NCBI RefSeq assembly: GCF_048263515.1 | Contig: NZ_JBLXEC010000010.1 | Span: forward strand, 1-64,000 | DNA from: Marinovum sp048263515 | GTDB taxonomy: Bacteria > Pseudomonadota > Alphaproteobacteria > Rhodobacterales > Rhodobacteraceae | DNA: 64,000 bases | Direction of reading: 5' to 3' | Shown: positions 34,979-42,024 of the stretch, in pieces | How positions within the stretch are numbered: the first letter of the stretch is position 1 | How the letters are laid out: the number at the start of each line of letters is the position of its first letter | Position numbers and translations under genes: made by a program | Notes under the pieces: generated by a model | What the model was told of the DNA's origin: nothing | The model's input: the letters and a program-made list of their open reading frames with translations, nothing else | Database searches by the model: none

Positions 34979-36913
34979 ATGTCCCAAACCGCCGACCAGA
35001 TGGAGCTTCGCGAAGAGGACATCCGCAAGCACTACCCCGCCGCCACCGCCCTGCTCACCGGCTTTGACCACACGCCGCGGATCGCGCGCGCCACGGCCCC
35101 GGCGCAGGAGGAACGGTCACCCGGCATTCCGCGCAGCTCGCGCTTTCGCTCCACCACCCCCGGCCTTGCCACCCGTCGCAGCAGCGCGACCCATGGCGTG
35201 CAGCTGCGCGCCACCATAGAGGCGGCTGACGACGGCGAGGCGCTGACCACGCCGCTGCAGGCCACCGCGCTGCACGCCCTGCGCCGCGCGCTGGCGGTGG
35301 CGCAGGCGCTGGCCGAGACCTATGCCAAGGCCAGCGGTCTGGCCGATCTCAAACGCGCCAACCTCGAAGGCGCCCTGCCCGCCAACCGCCGCGGCGAGTT
35401 TGCCGAGCTGCTCACCGCCGAGGCGCTGATCACCGCGCATGCCTGGGCCAATGCCACCGCCTATCTGCTCTCGTCCCATGGCACCGAGACCACGGTCGAG
35501 ATCGGCGATGTCGAAGAGCTGATCACCGACAATGGCCAGGTCGTCCTGCACGGGCTGCTCTGGGAACTGGCGCAGAAGATCGAGACCCACGCGCCCGACG
35601 ACCTGCACCTGGTCGCCACGCTCACCGGCTTTGCCGAACAGGTGATGGAGCGCATAGCCCTGCGCGCCCAGACCGCCCCGCGCCTCGGCCCGTTCCAGAA
35701 TGCTACCTGGCATGTCGCCGCCGACGACCTGACGATCCGCGGCTTCACCCCGGCGTCGAAGGCGAAATCCACCACCCTGACGATGACCTTCAAGAAACCG
35801 AACGAGGTCGTCGGCAACCATATCGCCAAGTATCAGGCGATGCGGCTGGCCAAGATGCTGATGGCCTATGACTTCGAGCGCCGGTTGAACCCCTTTGCCG
35901 AGCTTGGTGGCTTCATCTTCACCTTCATGGGCGACGGCAAGCCCGGCACCGGCAAAACCACGCTGATCCAGATGATGGCCGGGCTGATCAACGAGTATTG
36001 CAAGGTCGCGGGCTATCCCTTCCGCTACCAGAACCTCTCGACCGAGAACATCGACAGCTACCAGGGCAAATCCGGCCAGAACGCCAAGGCCTTCATCGAC
36101 ACGATCCTCGACCCCGGCGTCATCGGCTTCGGCACCATCGACGATATCGACCAGCTTGCCGGCAAGCGCGGCGACCGGCAGTCCTCGGCCGGGCAACTGG
36201 AAATCACCGCCGTGCTGATGGAAAGCTTCGCCGGCGCCAACACCGTGGTGCGCGGCAATTGCACCTTTGGCATGTTCTCGAACTACCCCGAGAACGTCGA
36301 CGATGCGCTGCGCCAGCGCGCCGGCGCGCGGTTTCTGGTGGACGGGCCGCAGACCCGCGAGGATTACATCGACATCCTCTACCTGTTGATGGGGAAAAAC
36401 CATGACATCCCGGTGGGCGATCACACGGTATTCTCGGCGCAGGAGATAAAACGCGCCGTCGCCGCCAGCTTCGAGAGCCACGCCCGCCCGCATGAAGAGG
36501 GGCTCCTGCAGGTCTTCGACCGGGTGCAGGCGCAGATCGGCGATCTCGACACGATTGCCAAGATGGGCACCTATCTGAAAGCGATCCAGCAGGCCGACGA
36601 CCGTTTCACCGGCCGCGCGGTCAAGAACATCACCGATGCGGTCAAGGTCCGGGCGATGGACTTCGAACTGCCGGATGAGTGGATGGAGGACCCCGAGCTG
36701 TTCCTGTTCCGCGACTATGAGACCAAATCGACAATGATCTCCGAGCTGCGGGTGCCGATCACGCCCGAAATGGTGCTGCAGGAGATCAACCGCTACGCGG
36801 ATTCCGAGTTCCGTTATGCCGACAAGTCGGACGAGGCCGCGATCGAGGCCATGGTGCGGGACTTCGGCCGTCAGGAAGAGGCGAAACGCCGGTACCTGGA
36901 GGGCAAGGCATGA
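34979..36913 (+). CDS. Classical AAA-type ATPase with Asp-Asp Walker B, unknown role
   Basis: A 644-residue protein. Residues 1-300 are an unassigned helical N-domain. The AAA module has Walker A GKPGTGKT (320-327), Walker B IDDID (387-391) followed by QLAGKRGDR, sensor-1-like Asn435 in FSNYPENV, and an arginine-finger-like LRQRAGARF (444-452). This pattern matches the Vps4/katanin/FtsH clade, where Walker B is IDEID; here the catalytic Glu is Asp389. No protease domain or membrane segment. GGAG precedes the ATG. It is presumably the motor of the cluster, perhaps acting on the coiled-coil protein. Confidence 0.85.
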   Translation: MSQTADQMELREEDIRKHYPAATALLTGFDHTPRIARATAPAQEERSPGIPRSSRFRSTTPGLATRRSSATHGVQLRATIEAADDGEALTTPLQATALHALRRALAVAQALAETYAKASGLADLKRANLEGALPANRRGEFAELLTAEALITAHAWANATAYLLSSHGTETTVEIGDVEELITDNGQVVLHGLLWELAQKIETHAPDDLHLVATLTGFAEQVMERIALRAQTAPRLGPFQNATWHVAADDLTIRGFTPASKAKSTTLTMTFKKPNEVVGNHIAKYQAMRLAKMLMAYDFERRLNPFAELGGFIFTFMGDGKPGTGKTTLIQMMAGLINEYCKVAGYPFRYQNLSTENIDSYQGKSGQNAKAFIDTILDPGVIGFGTIDDIDQLAGKRGDRQSSAGQLEITAVLMESFAGANTVVRGNCTFGMFSNYPENVDDALRQRAGARFLVDGPQTREDYIDILYLLMGKNHDIPVGDHTVFSAQEIKRAVAASFESHARPHEEGLLQVFDRVQAQIGDLDTIAKMGTYLKAIQQADDRFTGRAVKNITDAVKVRAMDFELPDEWMEDPELFLFRDYETKSTMISELRVPITPEMVLQEINRYADSEFRYADKSDEAAIEAMVRDFGRQEEAKRRYLEGKA

Positions 36914-36928
36914 CCTCCGCGCTCCGCC

Positions 36929-36993
36929 GTCCCGGACTTGATCCGGGACCTCATCGGGACGTTGGCCAAGAGGTCCCGGATCAAGTCCGGGAC
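36929..36993. repeat. Dispersed double palindrome, family A, copy 3
   Basis: Two perfect arms, GTCCCGGACTTGATCCGGGA at 36929 and TCCCGGATCAAGTCCGGGAC ending at 36993, separated by about 20 bases. Between the AAA ATPase gene and the next cluster gene. Confidence 0.8.
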
Positions 36994-37116
36994 GGCGCGC
37001 TTGCGCAAAGGGTCGCGCCCGAACCCGGACGGGCGCGGCTCTGGGTGACCCCGGCCGGGAGGGTCTTGATGGAAACAACAAAATTTCTCCGCATGCGCTC
37101 AGAGCAAGCGGTGGGC

Positions 37117-37139
37117 GGTGGGTTGAAAACCCACCCTAC
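37117..37139. repeat. Dispersed inverted repeat, family B, copy 4 (single arm)
   Basis: GGTGGGTTGAAAACCCACCC, eleven bases before the start at 37151, and identical in its core to copy 3 at 34907. Confidence 0.7.
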
Positions 37140-37150
37140 AGAGGATTGAC

Positions 37151-38497
37151 ATGAACCGCCTCATCCAATCCGGCCTCATGTTCGGCAACCTGATCCGCGT
37201 GGACAGCCCCGCGCTGGTCGACCGCTACAACCGCGCGCTCAAGCATCTGGCCGGGCAGCAGACCGCGCTCGGCGAGTTTCATATCGACATCTCCGGCTTC
37301 TCCCCCGAGATCGGCGACGAGCTGGATGATCCGCTCTACCTCAACCACAACGGCGTCAACCGGCAGTTTATCCTGCTCACCACCGAGCAGAAGGCCGCAC
37401 CGCTGCTCAATGCCACCTTCTCGACCTCGCGCGCCATCCTGCGGCAGTTCATCGAGACCAACGAGGCGCAGCTCTTTGCCCTCACCGCCCGTGACGCGGT
37501 GGCGGGGGAGCTGGTGAATTCGGTGTTCACCCTGACCTCGCCGCAGCGGCTGTTCGACATCCGCAAGATCACCGTCGAGGCCGACACCACCGGCGGCACG
37601 CTGAAACAGGCGCTGGCGCTGGCGGCGATGGTGGACGAGTTCAAGACCCGCGAGGATGCCTGGTTCGACGACGTGCTGATCGCCCGGATGATCGGCGCGG
37701 CGCGGCAAACCGGTGACATCCTGCGCAACCCGGTCCTGCTCGAGACCATGAGCTTCGAGCAGCAGAACTTCTGGACCAGCCACTTCGGCGGCTGCTACCT
37801 GTTCCGCGGCGTCGCCCATCCGGCGCTGATCACCGCCGGCGACAAGGCCGCGCTCACCGACCTGCCGATCAAACATGTCTTCGACCTGTCCGAGCGCAAC
37901 CGCATCGCCCGCTTCTTCGAGCTGAACGACCTGGTCGAGCCGATCGTCAAGGCGCCCGGCATTGATGCCGCGGCGATCCTGCGGCAGAAGATGGATTTCA
38001 TCGTCGTCGATGCCGCCCAGGATGCCGGCATCGACCTGACCGGCGCCACCCGCCGCGACATCCGCCTGCTGGCCCGTCGCCACGCCGGGCAATTGCCCGA
38101 GGAATACCACGGGCTCAACCGGCTGGTGCACTGGGCCGAGGGCGCCGGCGACTGGCCACGGATCACCTCGGACCATCCGGCCTATTTCCTGAGCCTGCGC
38201 GCCGCCGACACGTCCGACCGCGACCTCGTCAACATGCTGCTGGCGGAACTGGCGCCGCGCGACATCCGTCAGCTCTTCATCTGCCACAAGGAACTGTTCT
38301 ACCGGCTTTATCGCGGCTGGTCTGACACCAAGCGCAGCTATGTCGTCGATTTCCTGACCCGCGAATATCAGGTGGACAAGGCAGGCGCGCGTGCCGCACT
38401 CTTCGGTCACGAGGCGCCTATGCAGGAAGAGCCCCCCGCCCCGCGCGACGATCTGATCGCCCGGGTCGGCCCCTGGGGCGCGGTAAGAGGACGATAG
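37151..38497 (+). CDS. Unassigned protein, 448 aa, in the AAA cluster (possibly a DUF6638-type family)
   Basis: A soluble protein without signal peptide or membrane segments. The first 130 residues are mixed alpha/beta (MNRLIQSGLMFGNLIRVDSP); the rest is mostly helical with many Asp and Arg. No catalytic motif is recognised; I have a weak recollection of a Rhodobacterales-restricted DUF6638 family of this type. GAGG precedes the ATG. It is followed after three bases by a small membrane protein gene, so the two are coupled. Confidence 0.7.
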   Translation: MNRLIQSGLMFGNLIRVDSPALVDRYNRALKHLAGQQTALGEFHIDISGFSPEIGDELDDPLYLNHNGVNRQFILLTTEQKAAPLLNATFSTSRAILRQFIETNEAQLFALTARDAVAGELVNSVFTLTSPQRLFDIRKITVEADTTGGTLKQALALAAMVDEFKTREDAWFDDVLIARMIGAARQTGDILRNPVLLETMSFEQQNFWTSHFGGCYLFRGVAHPALITAGDKAALTDLPIKHVFDLSERNRIARFFELNDLVEPIVKAPGIDAAAILRQKMDFIVVDAAQDAGIDLTGATRRDIRLLARRHAGQLPEEYHGLNRLVHWAEGAGDWPRITSDHPAYFLSLRAADTSDRDLVNMLLAELAPRDIRQLFICHKELFYRLYRGWSDTKRSYVVDFLTREYQVDKAGARAALFGHEAPMQEEPPAPRDDLIARVGPWGAVRGR

Positions 38498-38500
38498 ACG

Positions 38501-38776
38501 ATGCTGGCATTCCTGAAACTCGCGGCACTGGGCTTTGTCGCGCTGACCGTGGTCTACATCAGCCTGTCGTTCTATTCCCGTGCCGTGCGCCGCGACAAGC
38601 TCGAGGCGCAATGGGAGGCCGACGGGTTCGAAGGCGACGAGGAGACCCGCCAAAGCTTCATCGAGGACGGGCTGGTGGAATACGACAAGTCGTTGCGCCG
38701 CAAGCTGATCCTCGGCGTCTACGTGGTGCCGGTGATCGTGATTACAGCGGTGGTCTACTTCACCAACTTCCACTGA
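38501..38776 (+). CDS. Small two-helix membrane protein, unknown function
   Basis: A 91-residue protein with transmembrane segments at about 3-24 and 69-88 and a charged, acidic cytoplasmic or periplasmic loop of about 40 residues between them (SRAVRRDKLEAQWEADGFEG onward). No family recognised. It begins three bases after the upstream stop codon. With the small membrane protein at 33518 it gives the cluster two separate membrane anchors. Confidence 0.7.
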   Translation: MLAFLKLAALGFVALTVVYISLSFYSRAVRRDKLEAQWEADGFEGDEETRQSFIEDGLVEYDKSLRRKLILGVYVVPVIVITAVVYFTNFH

Positions 38777-38907
38777 ACGCGCGGTCGCCGCCTCTCCATC
38801 AGGCCAAAGGCCCGGAAATCAGGCTCCAGCGGGCCGCAACCCGCAGGCACCCGTTTCCAAACCGCCGCCGAGGCACTACATAGCCAGTAAATCACGGGGC
38901 ATCTCAC

Positions 38908-39546
38908 ATGCGTTACATCAAATGGTTCCTGATCCTGGCCTTCTGGGTCCTGGTCGGCGCTTTCTTTCATTACACCCTGCCGCAGCACGACGTGGCGCGG
39001 ATCACCGATACCGAGACCCGGCGGGTCGATTTCGGCGAGAACTCGATCTTCTGGTCCAGCCCCGACAGCGGCAATGCCACCGGACAGGTCAACCGCGACG
39101 TCTTTTTCATCCAGACGATCCGTGAAAACGGCAAGCCGATGGTCTATCGCAATGAAGATACCGGCTGGGGCTGGCCGCCCTACTTCAAGTTCGACACCGC
39201 CAACCTGCAGACCGAGGCCGCCGACATGCGGTCGACCTCTGACAACCCGAAATGGGTGGTGATCAAGCACTACGGCTGGCGCAACGAGTTCCTGTCGATC
39301 TATCCCAATGCCGTCGACGTGCGGCGGGTGGACAGCCCGGATGTGACGATCATCCCCTGGACCAACATCATCATCCTGACGCTTCTGGCGCTGGCGTTCT
39401 GGGCAATCTACGTCCGCTGGCGGCGCTTCCGCATGCGGCGGATCGACCCGATGCTCGAGGACGTGGAAGAGGGCTTTGCCGATGCCTCCGACGCGGTCAA
39501 GGGCACCGGCAGCAAGGTCCGCGGCTGGTTTGGCGGACGCAAGTAG
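38908..39546 (+). CDS. DUF1523 family membrane protein
   Basis: A 212-residue protein with an N-terminal transmembrane segment (about 5-22), a periplasmic domain of about 125 residues rich in Trp and Tyr (DTGWGWPPYFKFD), a second transmembrane segment (about 153-170) and a basic cytoplasmic tail (RWRRFRMRRIDP). It matches what I recall of DUF1523, a family of unknown function. It is 131 bases after the previous gene, so it may have its own promoter. A hairpin follows the stop. Confidence 0.78.
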   Translation: MRYIKWFLILAFWVLVGAFFHYTLPQHDVARITDTETRRVDFGENSIFWSSPDSGNATGQVNRDVFFIQTIRENGKPMVYRNEDTGWGWPPYFKFDTANLQTEAADMRSTSDNPKWVVIKHYGWRNEFLSIYPNAVDVRRVDSPDVTIIPWTNIIILTLLALAFWAIYVRWRRFRMRRIDPMLEDVEEGFADASDAVKGTGSKVRGWFGGRK

Positions 39547-39553
39547 CACAGCC

Positions 39554-39574
39554 GGCCGGGGCACCGCCCCGGCC
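39554..39574. terminator. Hairpin between convergent genes
   Basis: Perfect nine-pair stem GGCCGGGGC/GCCCCGGCC with a three-base loop, between the DUF1523 stop (39546) and the citrate synthase stop (39592). There is no T-run on either strand, so the assignment is tentative. Confidence 0.5.
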
Positions 39575-39591
39575 TGACTACCTGACCTGTC

Positions 39592-40728
39592 TCAGCCGCG
39601 ATCAGACAGCGGCACATAGGGCCGCTGCTCCGGCCCGTTATAGAGCGTGAGCGGCCGGATCAGGATGTTGTTGCGCTGCTGTTCGAGGCACTGCACGATC
39701 CAGCCGGGCATCCGGCCGATGGCAAAGATCGGCACGTAGAGGTCCATCGGTATGCCATGCAGCTGATAGACCACGCCTGAATAGAAATCGACGTTCACGT
39801 TCAGCCCGTGCCGCGCATAGGGCTTCATCGCGTCGACCACCGCCTGCAGGATCTCGTACCATTCCGGCGCGCCCTTTTCTTCGCCCAGCTTGCGCACGCC
39901 GTCGCGCATGTGGCGGGCGCGGGGGTCTTCGGCGCGGTAGACCCGGTGGCCAAAGCCGGTGACCGGCTCCTTGGCGGCGCGCTTGGCCTTGACGTAGGCG
40001 GCGGCCTTGTCCGGCGTGCCGATCTCGCGCACCATCTTCATCACGTCCTCGGCGGCACCACCGTGGGCCGGGCCCGCCAGCGTCGAAAGCGCGGTGACGA
40101 TGGCGCCATGCAGATTGGCCTCGGTGCCGACGGTGACACGGGCGGCAAAGCTCGAGGCATTGGCACCATGTTCGGCATGCAGGATGAAATCGACATCGGC
40201 CAAGCGCGCAGCCTCGGCCGAGGGCGTTTCGCCGGTCAGCATCCAGAGCCAGTTGGCGGCGTGTGACAGGTCCGGATCGGGCGCAACCGGCTCGCGGCCA
40301 TTGCGGATCGCCTCATGCGCGGCGATGATCATCGGCACCTGCGCGGTCAGGCGGATGCCGTTGCACAGAAAGGCCGCTTCGCCGGTCTCGCGGCTGTCTG
40401 GCTCGAGCGCGGCGAGGGCCGAAACTGCGGTGCGCAGCACGTCCATCGGGTGACCATCGGCGGTGCTGCGGATGATGTCATGCACCGCGCCGGGCAGCTC
40501 GCGGGCGGCTTTCAGCGCGGCGTCGAACTCGGCCAGTTGCGCCGCGTCGGGAAGATCACCGTGGATCAGCAGGTAGCAGACCTCCTCGAAGGTGCTGTGC
40601 TCGGCCAGGTCGTGGATGGTGTAGCCGCGATAGAGCAGTTCGCCGGCGCGCCCGTCGATATGGCTGACGCCGGAGCGTTCGAAGTAGATGCCCTTGAGGC
40701 CGCGGTTGATCTTCACGTCGTCGTTCAT
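39592..40728 (-). CDS. Citrate synthase family protein
   Basis: A 378-residue short-form citrate synthase: ELLYRGYTIHDLAEHSTFEE at the N-terminus, catalytic His in LHAEHGAN, His in GFGHRVYR and Asp in NVNVDFYSGVVY. It condenses acetyl-CoA with oxaloacetate. 2-methylcitrate synthases share this length and fold, so propionyl-CoA use is possible. The ATG at 40728 has AGGAG six bases upstream; the adjacent ATG at 40731 would be too close. It is divergent from pta by only 33 bases, pointing to shared control of acetyl-CoA production and entry into the TCA cycle. Confidence 0.85.
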   Translation of the reverse strand: MNDDVKINRGLKGIYFERSGVSHIDGRAGELLYRGYTIHDLAEHSTFEEVCYLLIHGDLPDAAQLAEFDAALKAARELPGAVHDIIRSTADGHPMDVLRTAVSALAALEPDSRETGEAAFLCNGIRLTAQVPMIIAAHEAIRNGREPVAPDPDLSHAANWLWMLTGETPSAEAARLADVDFILHAEHGANASSFAARVTVGTEANLHGAIVTALSTLAGPAHGGAAEDVMKMVREIGTPDKAAAYVKAKRAAKEPVTGFGHRVYRAEDPRARHMRDGVRKLGEEKGAPEWYEILQAVVDAMKPYARHGLNVNVDFYSGVVYQLHGIPMDLYVPIFAIGRMPGWIVQCLEQQRNNILIRPLTLYNGPEQRPYVPLSDRG

Positions 40729-40761
40729 CATGGTCTCCTGAAAAGGTCGGGGAGGCGGGGC

Positions 40762-41616
40762 ATGGGCATTCTGGAACGGGCATATGAGGCGGCGCGTGGT
40801 GGCGCGGCCCGGGTGGTATTTCCCGAAATGGCAGAGCCCCGTGTGGCCGAGGCCTGCGCCCGGCTGCGCGCCGAAGGTCTGGCCGAGCCCCTGCCTCTGG
40901 GTGAGGTGAGCGAGGCGCAGATCGCCGCGCTGGTGGCCAATCGCGGCATGAAAGAGGGCATTGCCCGGCGCATGCTGGCCCGGCCGCTGATCCGGGCGGC
41001 GGCGATGGTGGCGGCGGGCGAGGCCGACGCCATGGTGGCCGGCGCCGACAGCCCGACGGCGAAGGTGATCGAGGCGGCCGGCCTGGCGATCGGGCTGGCA
41101 GAGGGCGTCGCCCTGCCCTCGTCGTTCTTCGTCATGGTCTTTCCCGACGGGCGCGAGATGGTCTTTGCCGATTGCGCCGTCAACGTCGCCCCCGATGCCG
41201 AAGGCCTTGCTGCCATCGCCCAGGCCTCGGCGGCCTCTTGCGAGGCGCTTCTCGGGCCGGCCCGGGTGGCGATGCTGTCGTATTCCACCGGCACCAGCGG
41301 CAGCGGCCCCAGCGTCGAGGCGGTGCGCGCCGCGGCCCAGGCCACCGGGTACCTCGGGCCGATCCAGGCCGATGCGGCGCTCGATCCGCGGATCGCGGCC
41401 AAGAAGGGGCTGGGCGCTGGCGATGCCAATGTGCTGATCTTCCCGTCTCTGGATGCAGGCAACATCGCCTACAAGCTGGCGCAGGAACTGGCGGGCGCTC
41501 AGGCCATCGGTCCGTTCCTGCAAGGCTTTCGCCACCCGGTCTGCGACCTCAGCCGGGGGGCGACAGTGGATGACATCGTGGCCGCGACCGCCGTGACGCT
41601 GGCGCTCGCCAGGTAA
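40762..41616 (+). CDS. pta: Phosphate acetyltransferase, short form
   Basis: A 284-residue catalytic-domain-only enzyme converting acetyl phosphate to acetyl-CoA: VVFPEMAEPRVAEA near the start, AGADSPTAKVIEAAG, SYSTGTSGSGPSVEAV and the C-terminal DLSRGATVDDIV. It is about 40 residues shorter than common 320-330-residue Pta, the shortening lying between about residues 50 and 60. A GGGAGGCGGGG stretch precedes the ATG. Xsc, encoded 400 bases away, produces acetyl phosphate, so this is the expected next step in sulfoacetaldehyde use. Confidence 0.88.
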   Translation: MGILERAYEAARGGAARVVFPEMAEPRVAEACARLRAEGLAEPLPLGEVSEAQIAALVANRGMKEGIARRMLARPLIRAAAMVAAGEADAMVAGADSPTAKVIEAAGLAIGLAEGVALPSSFFVMVFPDGREMVFADCAVNVAPDAEGLAAIAQASAASCEALLGPARVAMLSYSTGTSGSGPSVEAVRAAAQATGYLGPIQADAALDPRIAAKKGLGAGDANVLIFPSLDAGNIAYKLAQELAGAQAIGPFLQGFRHPVCDLSRGATVDDIVAATAVTLALAR

Positions 41617-41622
41617 CAGGGC

Positions 41623-41985
41623 TCAGTAGCAGAGCACCGTATCGGCAGCCGCCGAGAGCTCGAGCAGCTTCGGCGGCATGGCGAACTCGGCCGGGTGCCC
41701 TTCGAGCAATCCCTCGTCATAGCCCCGGGCCTTGGCCGACATGCCCGAGACGTAGAACCTCACCCCGGCCTCACCAAGGCCCGGGATCAGGTCGGCCAGC
41801 TTGCCGGTGCCCTGCCCCTCGACACTGGCAATGTGGTCCGGCGCAAGATTTTGCACCCCGTCACCGGCAAGGAAGATCGTGGTCTCGTGACCCTCCCTGG
41901 CGGCGGCCAGCGCCACGGTGCAGCCGAGCGTGGCCTTGTTGGGGTTCTCCGGTCCGCTGTGAATGTGAATCAGGAAACGGCTCAT
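41623..41985 (-). CDS. DsrE-family protein
   Basis: A 120-residue protein of the DsrE/TusD-like fold: FLIHIHSGPENPNKATLG at the start, AREGHETTIFLAGDGV and RFYVSGMSAKARG. It keeps a Cys at the C-terminus (VLCY), where sulfur carriers of the family often have one, and another at CTV. It starts 39 bases after the xsc stop on the same strand, so it is probably cotranscribed and may relate to the sulfite released by Xsc. Direct sulfur-carrier function is not proven. Confidence 0.8.
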   Translation of the reverse strand: MSRFLIHIHSGPENPNKATLGCTVALAAAREGHETTIFLAGDGVQNLAPDHIASVEGQGTGKLADLIPGLGEAGVRFYVSGMSAKARGYDEGLLEGHPAEFAMPPKLLELSAAADTVLCY

Positions 41986-42024
41986 GATGTCCTCCGCGTC
42001 TGTGGCTCCCCCTCGCGGGGGGCA

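Noticed and set aside
36910..37149. A short frame directly after the AAA ATPase stop (ATGA overlap)
   Set aside because: Its translation is made of the family A and B repeats, so the open frame is a by-product of the repeats.
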